The translations under genes were made by a program, and so were the position numbers. A DNA stretch of 9,314 nt from Anaerolineales bacterium UBA5195 (GTDB lineage Bacteria > Chloroflexota > Anaerolineae > Anaerolineales > Villigracilaceae): positions 1 to 9,314 of the forward strand of contig DHVZ01000064.1 in the NCBI GenBank assembly GCA_002412925.1, given 5' to 3'. This document shows positions 1-6,772 of the stretch, piece after piece (positions within the stretch are counted from its first letter, which is position 1; every line of letters starts with the position of its first letter). The notes under the pieces were generated by a model that had not been told where the DNA came from, did no database searches, and saw only the letters and a list, made by a program, of their open reading frames with translations.

Positions 1-73
1 TTCTGACAACATTTGCGTGCACACCTTGAAGGTGACTGTCACTTTTTTACGCCATTTATGGTAAATTTATAGC
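1..73. other. Leader region upstream of polA with a small hairpin
   Basis: This short non-coding stretch holds a perfect inverted repeat GTGAC-T-GTCAC (32-42). With flanking pairs it can fold as AAGGTGA-CTG-TCACTTT (29-45), followed by T46-T48. It could be a weak terminator of a gene lying left of the window or an operator for polA; the stem is short and the T run is interrupted, so neither is established. AT-rich sequence at 54-71 (TATGGT, TAAATT) is -10-like, but I find no well-spaced -35. No Shine-Dalgarno sequence precedes the polA ATG. Confidence 0.3.
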
Positions 74-2911
74 ATGCCTGCCACCCTTTACCTGATCGAT
101 GGACATGCGCTCGCCTATCGCACCTTTTTCGCGCTGACGAGCGGCGCAGCTGGCGGACGCTGGCAAACCTCGAGCGGCGAACCGACTGCCGGGATTTATG
201 GTTTCGCCACCGTGTTGATGCGTCTGCTCGAAAACGACCGCCCCGATTACATCGCTGTCGCTTTCGACACTGGCAAAACTTTCCGTGACCAGCTTTTCCC
301 TGAATACAAGGCCACACGCGCCAAAATGCCCGACGACCTGCGCCCGCAGATCGAGCGCATCCGCCAGATGGTGGATGCCTTCAACATTCCGCGCCTGGAA
401 ATGGAAGGTTTCGAAGCTGATGATGTCCTCGGCTCGATCGCCAGGCAGGCCGCTGCGCAAGGCCTGGGGGTCAAAATCATCACCGGTGACCGCGACCTGC
501 TCCAACTGGTCGGCGACCACATCATCGTCAACCTGCCCGAAGGCGGCAAGCTGGCCGACGCCAGGGACTTCATCACCGATGATGACGTGCGCAGCAAGTT
601 TGGCGTCCCGGCCCGGCTGGTGGTCGATTACAAAGCGCTGGTTGGCGATGCCTCCGATAATATTCCCGGCGTCAAGGGAGTCGGCGAGAAAACCGCCCAG
701 GCGCTTTTCGAAACCTATTCATCTCTCGACGAGATTTACGCCCATCTCGAACAGCTTGCGCCTAAAGTGCGTGAAAAGCTCGAGCTGAATCGCGAAATGG
801 CCTACTTGAGCCGCGATCTGGCCCAAATCCACACCGACCTGCCGATCAAGCTGGATTTGGAACACGCCAAGGCGAATCAGTTTGACGCCGCCAAGGTGGA
901 GAGTCTCTTCCGCGAACTGGAATTCCGGACCCTCGTCCCGAAAGTTGCCACGCTTCAAAGCGGCGGCCTGGCCCCGCAGGCTGGATCAGCCTCAGCACCC
1001 GTCAAGTCTGCTCAAAAATCCGGGCAGTTATCGCTCTTTGGGGAGGCGGCCAGCCCCGCGCCGGTCGTCCAGGTGACGACTCCGGTCTCCGGCCCGCAGA
1101 CGGAAATTGTCGATACAACCGAAAAACTCGCCAGCCTGGTCTCGAAACTAAAACAGGCCGAGATCATTGCCTTCGATACGGAAACCACTTCCACAGAAGA
1201 AATGCAGGCTGAGTTGGTTGGGATTTCCCTCGCCACCGAACCAGGTTTCGGGTGGTATCTTCCGGTAGGACATCTCGAGGCGCAGAACTTGCCCCTCGAG
1301 CAGGTCTTATCCGCTTTAACGGAATCCCTGACCGATCCAGCTATTCCCAAAATTGGGCATCATGTCAAATACGATTACCTGGTGCTCGCGCGGCATGGAC
1401 TGCGCGTGACACCGCTTTCTTTCGATACCATGATTGCCGAATGGATCATCGACCCGAACTCGCGCAACCTGGGGCTGAAAAACCTGGCACTGATTCGCCT
1501 GGGCGAGGAGATGACCCACATCGAGGAATTGATCGGCAAAGGCAAGAACCAGCTTTCGATGGCGCAGGTGCCAGTGGCCGCAGTTGCGCCGTATGCCGCC
1601 GCCGATGCCGAGACCTGTCTGCGCCTGAGACCGCAGTTGCGGGCCGAGATCGAGCGTGATGGGCTGGGGAAACTGTTCGATGAGATCGAAATGCCGCTGG
1701 TCAGTGTGCTGGCCGAAATGGAGATGGCCGGCGTGCGGCTGGATTTGGACTTTTTCCACGAACTCTCAAAAGAATTGACGGCGCGGCTGGCCGACATTGA
1801 GCGCGAGGTTTTCGAGCAGGTTGGCAAACCCTTTAACCTGAACTCAACCCAGCAGCTTTCGGATGTGCTCTTCAAACGCCTGATGTTGATCCCCCCCGAC
1901 CGGGGCAAGAAGACTGCCAGCGGACATTTTTCCACCGCCGCCGGTGTGCTCGATGAGATGCGCGGCCAGCATCCAGTCCTGGACTTGATCCTGGAGCACC
2001 GCGAACTTGCCAAGCTGCAATCGACCTATGTGGAGGCGCTCCCGGCGGCAGTGGAGGCCAGTACCGGGCGGGTGCATACCTCCTACAGCCAGACCGGCGC
2101 GGTGACGGGGCGGATTTCATCGAACAATCCCAACTTGCAAAACATTCCCACCCGCACCGAAACTGGGCGGCGGGTGCGGAATGGTTTCATCGCCGAAGAT
2201 GGGAATGTGCTCCTTTCGGTCGATTATTCGCAAGTGGAACTGCGCCTGGTGGCATTGATGGCAGACGACGAAGCCATGCTTGAGGCTTTCCGCGCCGGGC
2301 AGGACATCCACACGACAACGGCGGCAGCGATTTATAACCTGCCGCTGGCTGAAGTGACCAAGGAAATGCGCCGTCACGCCAAGGCTATCAACTTTGGGTT
2401 GATTTACGGCATGTCGGCCTTTGGGCTGACGCGCTCGACCGAGTTGACCCTGGCTGAATCGGAGAAATTTGTCAAGGCCTACTTTGAGCGTTTCCCGGGT
2501 GTCAAAAAATATCTCGATGACACGCGCAAGCTGGCGGCCCAGCAGGGTTACGTCACCACGCTTCTGGGGCGGCGGCGCTACTTCCCGGCGTTGAAGGGTA
2601 TGTTGAATGCCCAACTGCGCAATCGCGAGGAACGCGAGGCCATCAACGCGCCCATCCAGGGCACAGCCGCCGATATTATGAAGCTGGCAATGCTTCAAAT
2701 TCCGGTTGCGCTGAAACAAGCCGGGCTGCAAGGACAAATGCTCCTGCAAGTGCATGACGAGATTGTGATAGAATGCCCGCAGGCCGAATTACTCCAAACT
2801 GCTCAGGTTGTTCAGAAAACGATGGAAACGGCTTATCCATTGAACATTCCTCTGCTGACAGAGGCCCGTTCAGGAAAAAGTTGGGGCGCAATGCAGGTGA
2901 TGGCAAGCTGA
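74..2911 (+). CDS. polA: DNA polymerase I, with 5' nuclease, proofreading and polymerase domains
   Basis: This 945-residue enzyme fills gaps and removes RNA primers during lagging-strand synthesis and excision repair, in the cytoplasm. An in-frame TAA at 62-64 makes the ATG at 74 the first possible start. The 5' nuclease domain (about 1-290) keeps its metal ligands: D9, D65, E114/D116/D117, D139/D141 and D192/D195, with a helix-3-turn-helix near 195-212. A Pro/Ala/Ser-rich linker (about 295-345) leads to the 3'-5' exonuclease (about 345-530), whose motifs are complete: D368-x-E370, D434, and Y507 with D511. Proofreading is therefore predicted to be active, unlike in Taq or Bacillus Pol I. The polymerase domain has motif A D717-YSQVE, motif B R766...K770...F774...Y778, and motif C H894-D895-E896. 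F774 sits where Phe normally excludes dideoxynucleotides. The length is close to that of E. coli Pol I (928). It is probably co-transcribed with the TPR gene 40 bases downstream. Confidence 0.98.
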   Translation: MPATLYLIDGHALAYRTFFALTSGAAGGRWQTSSGEPTAGIYGFATVLMRLLENDRPDYIAVAFDTGKTFRDQLFPEYKATRAKMPDDLRPQIERIRQMVDAFNIPRLEMEGFEADDVLGSIARQAAAQGLGVKIITGDRDLLQLVGDHIIVNLPEGGKLADARDFITDDDVRSKFGVPARLVVDYKALVGDASDNIPGVKGVGEKTAQALFETYSSLDEIYAHLEQLAPKVREKLELNREMAYLSRDLAQIHTDLPIKLDLEHAKANQFDAAKVESLFRELEFRTLVPKVATLQSGGLAPQAGSASAPVKSAQKSGQLSLFGEAASPAPVVQVTTPVSGPQTEIVDTTEKLASLVSKLKQAEIIAFDTETTSTEEMQAELVGISLATEPGFGWYLPVGHLEAQNLPLEQVLSALTESLTDPAIPKIGHHVKYDYLVLARHGLRVTPLSFDTMIAEWIIDPNSRNLGLKNLALIRLGEEMTHIEELIGKGKNQLSMAQVPVAAVAPYAAADAETCLRLRPQLRAEIERDGLGKLFDEIEMPLVSVLAEMEMAGVRLDLDFFHELSKELTARLADIEREVFEQVGKPFNLNSTQQLSDVLFKRLMLIPPDRGKKTASGHFSTAAGVLDEMRGQHPVLDLILEHRELAKLQSTYVEALPAAVEASTGRVHTSYSQTGAVTGRISSNNPNLQNIPTRTETGRRVRNGFIAEDGNVLLSVDYSQVELRLVALMADDEAMLEAFRAGQDIHTTTAAAIYNLPLAEVTKEMRRHAKAINFGLIYGMSAFGLTRSTELTLAESEKFVKAYFERFPGVKKYLDDTRKLAAQQGYVTTLLGRRRYFPALKGMLNAQLRNREEREAINAPIQGTAADIMKLAMLQIPVALKQAGLQGQMLLQVHDEIVIECPQAELLQTAQVVQKTMETAYPLNIPLLTEARSGKSWGAMQVMAS

Positions 2912-2951
2912 CCGTCACCTGCCCGCAATATTGGCGAGAGTTGGTGGAATC

Positions 2952-5255
2952 ATGGCAGGAAACGAAGATATTTTCCAGAAATCAATGAACGAGGGACATT
3001 CGGCAGCCTGGGACCAGAATTGGGAACTGGCTGCGAAAGCCTATCGAATTGCCCTGGCAGAATTCCCCGATAATGCCAAAGCGCTGAACAGTTTGGCCCT
3101 GGCGCAGTACCAGCTCCAGCATTATGACGAGGCGCTGAAAACGTATATCCATGTTGCCAGAGTCTCCCCCGAAGACCCGATCCCTTTTGAGAAAATTTCC
3201 CAGATCAACGAACGCTTGGGCAACTTGAATGACGCCATGCAGGCTGCCATGCATGCGGCAGAACTGTTCCTGAAAGCCCGTGAAGTGGAAAAGGCGGTTC
3301 AAAACTGGTTGAGTGTCATCCAGTTGAATCCGGAAAATATCCAGGCGCGCTCGCGCTTGGCGCTGATCCATGAGAAGACCGGTCAGACCCGGCAAGCAAT
3401 TGCTGAGTATATTGCCTTGGCAAGTATCCTGCAAAATGGCGGCAATCCACAAAGGGCATTGGAAGTCTTGCAACATGCTGCCGGGCTTGACCCGGAGAGC
3501 ATGGAAATGCATCAGGCGCTTGGGCTGGTGAAAGCAGGGAAAATCCTGCCCAAACCGATGCGTCCCAAAGGCGGCACCGGCCCTTTGCGCATGGCTGCCG
3601 TGAAAGAACTCGAAGCGCCCAAGGAAGAGGTCCAGGAAAGCCCTGATCCGATCAGCGAAGCGCGTCAAAAGGCTTTGAAAGTGCTGGCAGACGTTTTATT
3701 CGACATGGCGGATGAGAGTAATGAGGCGGTTGCCCGCCGCGGGCTGGCGGCGATTGTCAAAAATACGGGACAGCTCAACCTGCAGCAGGCGGAACAAACG
3801 AGAATCCTGCTGCACCTGAGCCAGGCGATTGATGCGCAAACAAAAGAGAATGACACAGCTGCCATCGATGAGTTAAATCATGCCATTGAAGCTGGATTCA
3901 ACCATCCAGCAGCCTATTATGATCTGGGACTTCTGGTTTCAAAAACCGACGGCCAGGAAGGCGCCCTGCGCAGTCTTCAGTATTGTATTAAACATAATGA
4001 CTATGCCCTGGCAGCGCGCTTGTTAAGCGGAAGAATATTGCTCAATTTTGGCCGGGGGAAAGAAGCCTCGATTGAATATCTCGAAGCCTTGAAAATAGCA
4101 GATGTTGCGGTGGCAGCCCCGGAACAGGCCGATGTGCTCCAGCAGTTATATGAACCTTTGGTGGAATCGCTTGGGCGCGAGAACGATGAAAAGGCTCAAT
4201 CAAAACTGTGCGAGAACGTTGAGCAAATCTTGATGCGCGTCAACTGGCGCCAACACCTGCTCAGAATGCGGGATGAAATGCCCAAATCTGAGGGGCAGTC
4301 CTTGCCACTGGCCGAGGTCATCATCCAGGCCCAATCGAGCCATGTGATCGAGGCGATGAATAGAGTCAATGATTTGGCGCGCGCCAATTATTTGCGTTCG
4401 GCCATGGACGAAGCTTTCAACACGATGCTCTATGCGCCGACCTATTTACCTCTTCACATTCTGATCGGGGAATTGCTCATCCGCGAAGGCCGAACCCAGG
4501 ATGCGATGACCAAGTTCACCACGGTGGCAAATGCGTACAGTGTGCGCGGCGAAGGGGCCCAGGCGATTAATATCTTCAAGCGCATTATCCAGCTCTCACC
4601 CATGGATCTGGCTTCACGTACCCGTTTGATCGAACAATTGACTGCGCGCGGCCAGGTTGATGAAGCGATTGGCGAATATATGGACTTGGCAGACATTTAT
4701 TATCGCCTGGCCGAACTGGATATGGCGCGCAAGGCCTATACCACTGCTTTGCGCCTGGCCCAGCAGCCAAGCGCCAACCGCGATTGGAGCATCAAGATCC
4801 TCCAGCGCATGGCCGATATCGATATGCAGCGTCTTGACTGGCGGCAGGCCATCCGTGTTTATGAGCAAATTCGCACTCTGCGGCCAGACGATTCCAGCGT
4901 ACGTGAAAGCCTGATCGAGCTAAATATTCGTTTGGCGCAAGTCCCACAGGCGCAGGCAGAACTTGAATCGTTCATTGCCTATTTAGAGGGAAATAACCAC
5001 GATGAAATCATTCCATTCTTACAAAAGCTTTTGGACGAACACCCCGAACAGGTGATGATTCGCCGCCACCTGGCCCAGGAACTTTACAAGAGCGGTCAAA
5101 CAGCTGAAGCCATTATTCAATTGGATGCGGTTGGGGATAAGCTCATGGAAGTGGGCGATAAGGCTGGCGTCGCCGAGGTTGTGAACCAGATCCTGGCGAT
5201 GAACCCGCCAAATGCCGAAGAGTATCGCACCCTGCTGACGCAGTTGCAGAATTGA
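2952..5255 (+). CDS. Large cytoplasmic tetratricopeptide-repeat protein
   Basis: The product has 767 residues and no enzyme domain that I recognise. Three helical-repeat blocks can be seen. An N-terminal TPR array lies at about 16-197, with clear units such as 42-75 and the typical A/G-Y-A-P spacing ending in P-x-D/N. A more divergent array lies at about 236-445. A C-terminal array at about 475-765 again has good units (for example near 500-550, 555-600 and 615-650). A charged, Pro-rich linker (about 198-232) separates the first two. There is no signal peptide or membrane segment, so it is likely a cytosolic scaffold; its partners cannot be read from sequence. The ATG at 2952 is preferred over an in-frame TTG at 2931 because purine-rich GAGAG and GGTGGA (2936-2948) precede it, while nothing SD-like precedes the TTG. 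An ATG at 2985 is a further possibility. It begins 40 bases after polA and ends 52 bases before a strong terminator, so it is probably the last gene of a polA operon. Confidence 0.88.
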   Translation: MAGNEDIFQKSMNEGHSAAWDQNWELAAKAYRIALAEFPDNAKALNSLALAQYQLQHYDEALKTYIHVARVSPEDPIPFEKISQINERLGNLNDAMQAAMHAAELFLKAREVEKAVQNWLSVIQLNPENIQARSRLALIHEKTGQTRQAIAEYIALASILQNGGNPQRALEVLQHAAGLDPESMEMHQALGLVKAGKILPKPMRPKGGTGPLRMAAVKELEAPKEEVQESPDPISEARQKALKVLADVLFDMADESNEAVARRGLAAIVKNTGQLNLQQAEQTRILLHLSQAIDAQTKENDTAAIDELNHAIEAGFNHPAAYYDLGLLVSKTDGQEGALRSLQYCIKHNDYALAARLLSGRILLNFGRGKEASIEYLEALKIADVAVAAPEQADVLQQLYEPLVESLGRENDEKAQSKLCENVEQILMRVNWRQHLLRMRDEMPKSEGQSLPLAEVIIQAQSSHVIEAMNRVNDLARANYLRSAMDEAFNTMLYAPTYLPLHILIGELLIREGRTQDAMTKFTTVANAYSVRGEGAQAINIFKRIIQLSPMDLASRTRLIEQLTARGQVDEAIGEYMDLADIYYRLAELDMARKAYTTALRLAQQPSANRDWSIKILQRMADIDMQRLDWRQAIRVYEQIRTLRPDDSSVRESLIELNIRLAQVPQAQAELESFIAYLEGNNHDEIIPFLQKLLDEHPEQVMIRRHLAQELYKSGQTAEAIIQLDAVGDKLMEVGDKAGVAEVVNQILAMNPPNAEEYRTLLTQLQN

Positions 5256-5306
5256 CAAAAATTGAGGGTTTTTCCAAACAGCTGGGTTGTTCAAATGTGA
5301 AACAGT

Positions 5307-5361
5307 AAAACCGGCGGGTTCAATCTGCAACTTAATGCAGATTGAACCCGCCGGTTTTTTT
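5307..5361. terminator. Strong bidirectional rho-independent terminator between convergent genes
   Basis: A perfect 19-bp GC-rich stem (5311-5329 with 5336-5354, loop ACTTAA) starts CCGGCGGG and is extended by AAAA (5307-5310) pairing with TTTT (5355-5358), giving 23 uninterrupted pairs. Seven T's (5355-5361) follow on the + strand. On the - strand the stem is followed by TTTT and then ACTG. It lies 52 bases past the TPR stop and 32 bases past the stop of the convergent Nudix-wHTH gene, so it can end both transcripts. The + direction has the better U tract. Confidence 0.93.
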
Positions 5362-5392
5362 ACCTGGTCGCTTGCTATGGAAAGTTCTAAGA

Positions 5393-6031
5393 TTATGGGA
5401 ACAACCTGCGGACTTTTACCTCGGCAACCGCATCTTCCCGATAGCGGAACAGTCGCGCGGGACGGCCTTCGCCACTGCGCAGGTGCCTGGTCTGCTCGAT
5501 GATGCCCGCTTCCAAAATCCGGCGGCGGAAATTGCGTTTGTCCAGTTTCTCGCCCAGGATAATTTCGTAGGTATGCTGTAATTCGCTCAGGGTGAATTTC
5601 GTCGGAAGCAGTTCAAACCCCACGGCGCTATATTCCAGCTTGTAGCGCAAGCGGCGCAACGCATATCCAGTAATTTCGGCATGGTCATATGCCAATCCAG
5701 GCAGGGCATCCACGCGGAACCAGCGCATGACGCCGCCGCTGGTACGCTGCGCATCAGCAGGGATGAGCGCAAAGTAGACCACACTGACCATCCGCGCACC
5801 GGGGACGCGCTGCGGCTCACCATAGGTGTACAACTGTTCCAGGTATGCTTCGCGGCGGTCGAATTGGTCCGAAAATGCGCGCAGCGCAGCCTCTTCGAGT
5901 GACTCTGTGGCATTGACGGGACAGCCTGGCAGCACCCATCCGCCGCCTGCCAGGGGGGATAGTAAAATCTGCAAAGCGTCATCGGATAGGCTGAAAATGA
6001 CAACATGAACGTTCAACAAAAGGTCAGGCAC
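5393..6031 (-). CDS. NrtR-like transcriptional regulator (degenerate Nudix domain plus winged helix)
   Basis: The product has 212 residues: a Nudix fold (about 5-112), a connecting helix containing YDHAEI and YALRRLRYKLEY (115-134), and a C-terminal winged helix (about 138-205) with FELLP-x-KFTLSELQ and KRNFRRRI. This layout is that of NrtR, a repressor of NAD-synthesis genes that senses ADP-ribose. Related Nudix-wHTH proteins control sugar genes instead, so the regulon is not assigned here. The Nudix box starting at G36 has lost its catalytic core: where REUxEExG is expected, residues 51-58 read RAFSDQFD. Hydrolase activity is therefore unlikely, which fits a ligand-sensing regulator. The start is GTG at 6031, the only reasonable start before the first Nudix strand; an AGGA about 10 bases upstream is a weak ribosome site. 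I see no NAD gene in the window and no clear promoter in the 75 bases upstream. It may be read through from the c-di-AMP receptor operon or have its own weak promoter. Confidence 0.87.
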   Translation of the reverse strand: MPDLLLNVHVVIFSLSDDALQILLSPLAGGGWVLPGCPVNATESLEEAALRAFSDQFDRREAYLEQLYTYGEPQRVPGARMVSVVYFALIPADAQRTSGGVMRWFRVDALPGLAYDHAEITGYALRRLRYKLEYSAVGFELLPTKFTLSELQHTYEIILGEKLDKRNFRRRILEAGIIEQTRHLRSGEGRPARLFRYREDAVAEVKVRRLFP

Positions 6032-6051
6032 AGCAGACCAATCCTGTCTTC

Positions 6052-6088
6052 AAATAAAAAGCAACCGGCACAGGCTTGTGCCAGTTGC
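6052..6088 (-). terminator. Rho-independent terminator of the c-di-AMP receptor pair
   Basis: Read on the - strand, GCAAC-T-GGCACA (6088-6077), a four-base loop AGCC and TGTGCC-G-GTTGC (6072-6061) form a 12-position stem with one mismatch. TTTTTATTT (6060-6052) follows. It lies 19 bases past the stop of the 87-residue receptor gene and before the Nudix-wHTH gene. It therefore separates the two units or lets only part of the transcription through. Confidence 0.8.
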
Positions 6089-6106
6089 TCTGGGTCAGTG
6101 GGGCCA

Positions 6107-6370
6107 TTAAATATGCTCGAAGCGGTTAACCGGCACAACAAACACAATGGCGCGTTTCTCATCGCCGGATGGGGCAGTGGTGCTATCACGCAGCAACTGG
6201 ATGGCATCCTCCACGCGGTCATCATCCACGCCAATCAGCAGCGTGGTGCTCCCTTTGCGGAAGAAACCCCCAGTCGAAGCCACACGTGTCACGCGGAAGT
6301 TGGCCGCCATAAGTGGCTGCACCACATTGTCGATATCATCATCTTTAAGAATGGCAATGATCAGTTTCAT
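6107..6370 (-). CDS. Short c-di-AMP receptor-like protein (DarA/PstA family, PII-like), B-loop deleted
   Basis: This 87-residue protein aligns without gaps over its first 47 residues to S. aureus PstA, a trimeric PII-like receptor of the second messenger c-di-AMP (alignment from memory). It begins MKLIIAILKDDD and carries NFRVT (24-28), STGGF (32-36), GSTTLLIG (40-47) and DDDRV. PstA pocket residues N24, R26, T28, F36 and G47 are conserved; L37 is Phe and N41 is Ser. About 22 residues present in PstA between the third helix and the last strand are missing, and the GGAT motif of that strand reads KRAI before V-F77. The family is usually about 109 residues. The gene starts 2 bases after the stop of the longer paralogue, and its Shine-Dalgarno GAGGAG (6384-6379) lies inside the end of that gene, 8 bases from the ATG, so translation is probably coupled. 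The family is clear; whether it still binds c-di-AMP is uncertain. Confidence 0.9.
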   Translation of the reverse strand: MKLIIAILKDDDIDNVVQPLMAANFRVTRVASTGGFFRKGSTTLLIGVDDDRVEDAIQLLRDSTTAPSGDEKRAIVFVVPVNRFEHI

Positions 6371-6372
6371 GG

Positions 6373-6714
6373 CTAGAACTCCTCGAATCGTTCAACTGGA
6401 AGGGTAAAGATGGTCGCGCCGCCCACTGTCACTGGCACGGGAGTTGGCATCGGCAGGGGCGAGCCTTCCAACGGGATGGCAAGATATTCCACGCGCTGGC
6501 GGCATGAAGACTGGAGTGTTTTCAACACTTCTGCTTCCATTCCATCGGGCAGGCCAATCAGCAGGGTGGCGTTACGGCGTCCCAGGAAACCCCCGGTACT
6601 GGCCAGGTGCGCCGCCGGGACATTTAGCTGTCCCAACGCGCGAAAGGTCAGATCCTGGTCTTGTTCCTGGACAACAGCCATCATAATCGCATGAATTGTA
6701 TTTGGCTCTGGCAT
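6373..6714 (-). CDS. c-di-AMP receptor-like protein (DarA/PstA family) with altered nucleotide pocket
   Basis: The product has 113 residues. The ATG at 6714 is chosen over an upstream in-frame ATG at 6795 because a strong Shine-Dalgarno AAGGAG (6725-6720) sits 5 bases before it. The longer version would also overlap the end of the GH63-like gene and add 27 residues with no family match. Relative to S. aureus PstA it is offset by +7. It keeps the AVVQEQD strand and turn, STGGF (39-43), the pocket residues N31, F43, L44, N48 and G54, a B-loop rich in Pro (about 84-95), and the diagnostic VGGATIF (96-102). However, the PstA pocket residues R26 and T28 are replaced by P33 and A35 (segment NVPAA). 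It also has an N-terminal extension of about 7 residues. It is the first gene of a coupled pair with the 87-residue paralogue. Family assignment is firm; ligand binding is open. Confidence 0.9.
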   Translation of the reverse strand: MPEPNTIHAIMMAVVQEQDQDLTFRALGQLNVPAAHLASTGGFLGRRNATLLIGLPDGMEAEVLKTLQSSCRQRVEYLAIPLEGSPLPMPTPVPVTVGGATIFTLPVERFEEF

Positions 6715-6772
6715 AGTGACTCCTTCGGAACAGAACAATTCTATTGACCGAGACTTATTGCTCACTCTGGGT
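6715..6772 (-). promoter_or_regulatory. Possible promoter and ribosome site of the c-di-AMP receptor pair
   Basis: Between the GH63-like stop and the receptor ATG, the - strand carries TAGAAT (6743-6738, five of six -10 matches). This would start transcription near 6731 and leave a leader of about 17 bases that contains AAGGAG (6725-6720). The matching -35 is poor (AGTGAG or GTGAGC near 6766-6760). An AGAA-TTG-TTCT inverted repeat (6742-6732) overlaps the -10. The pair could equally be read through from the GH63-like gene, since no terminator lies between them. Confidence 0.35.

Noticed and set aside
21..42. Similarity of 21-42 (ACACCTTGAAGGTGACTGTCAC) to 9271-9292 as a shared operator
   Set aside because: Only a 9-base identity and about 16 of 22 matches; 9-base matches are common by chance in a window of this size, and the second copy lies inside a possible coding frame.
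1375..2755. Two long - strand open frames (1375-2013 and 2117-2755, 212 codons each) opposite polA
   Set aside because: They lie antisense within conserved polA motifs, have low-complexity or family-less translations, and arise from codon bias in the GC-rich gene.
6005..6376. + strand open frame opposite the short c-di-AMP receptor gene
   Set aside because: The - strand product is a clear DarA/PstA family member with a Shine-Dalgarno and a terminator; the + frame has no recognisable family and crosses the terminator hairpin.
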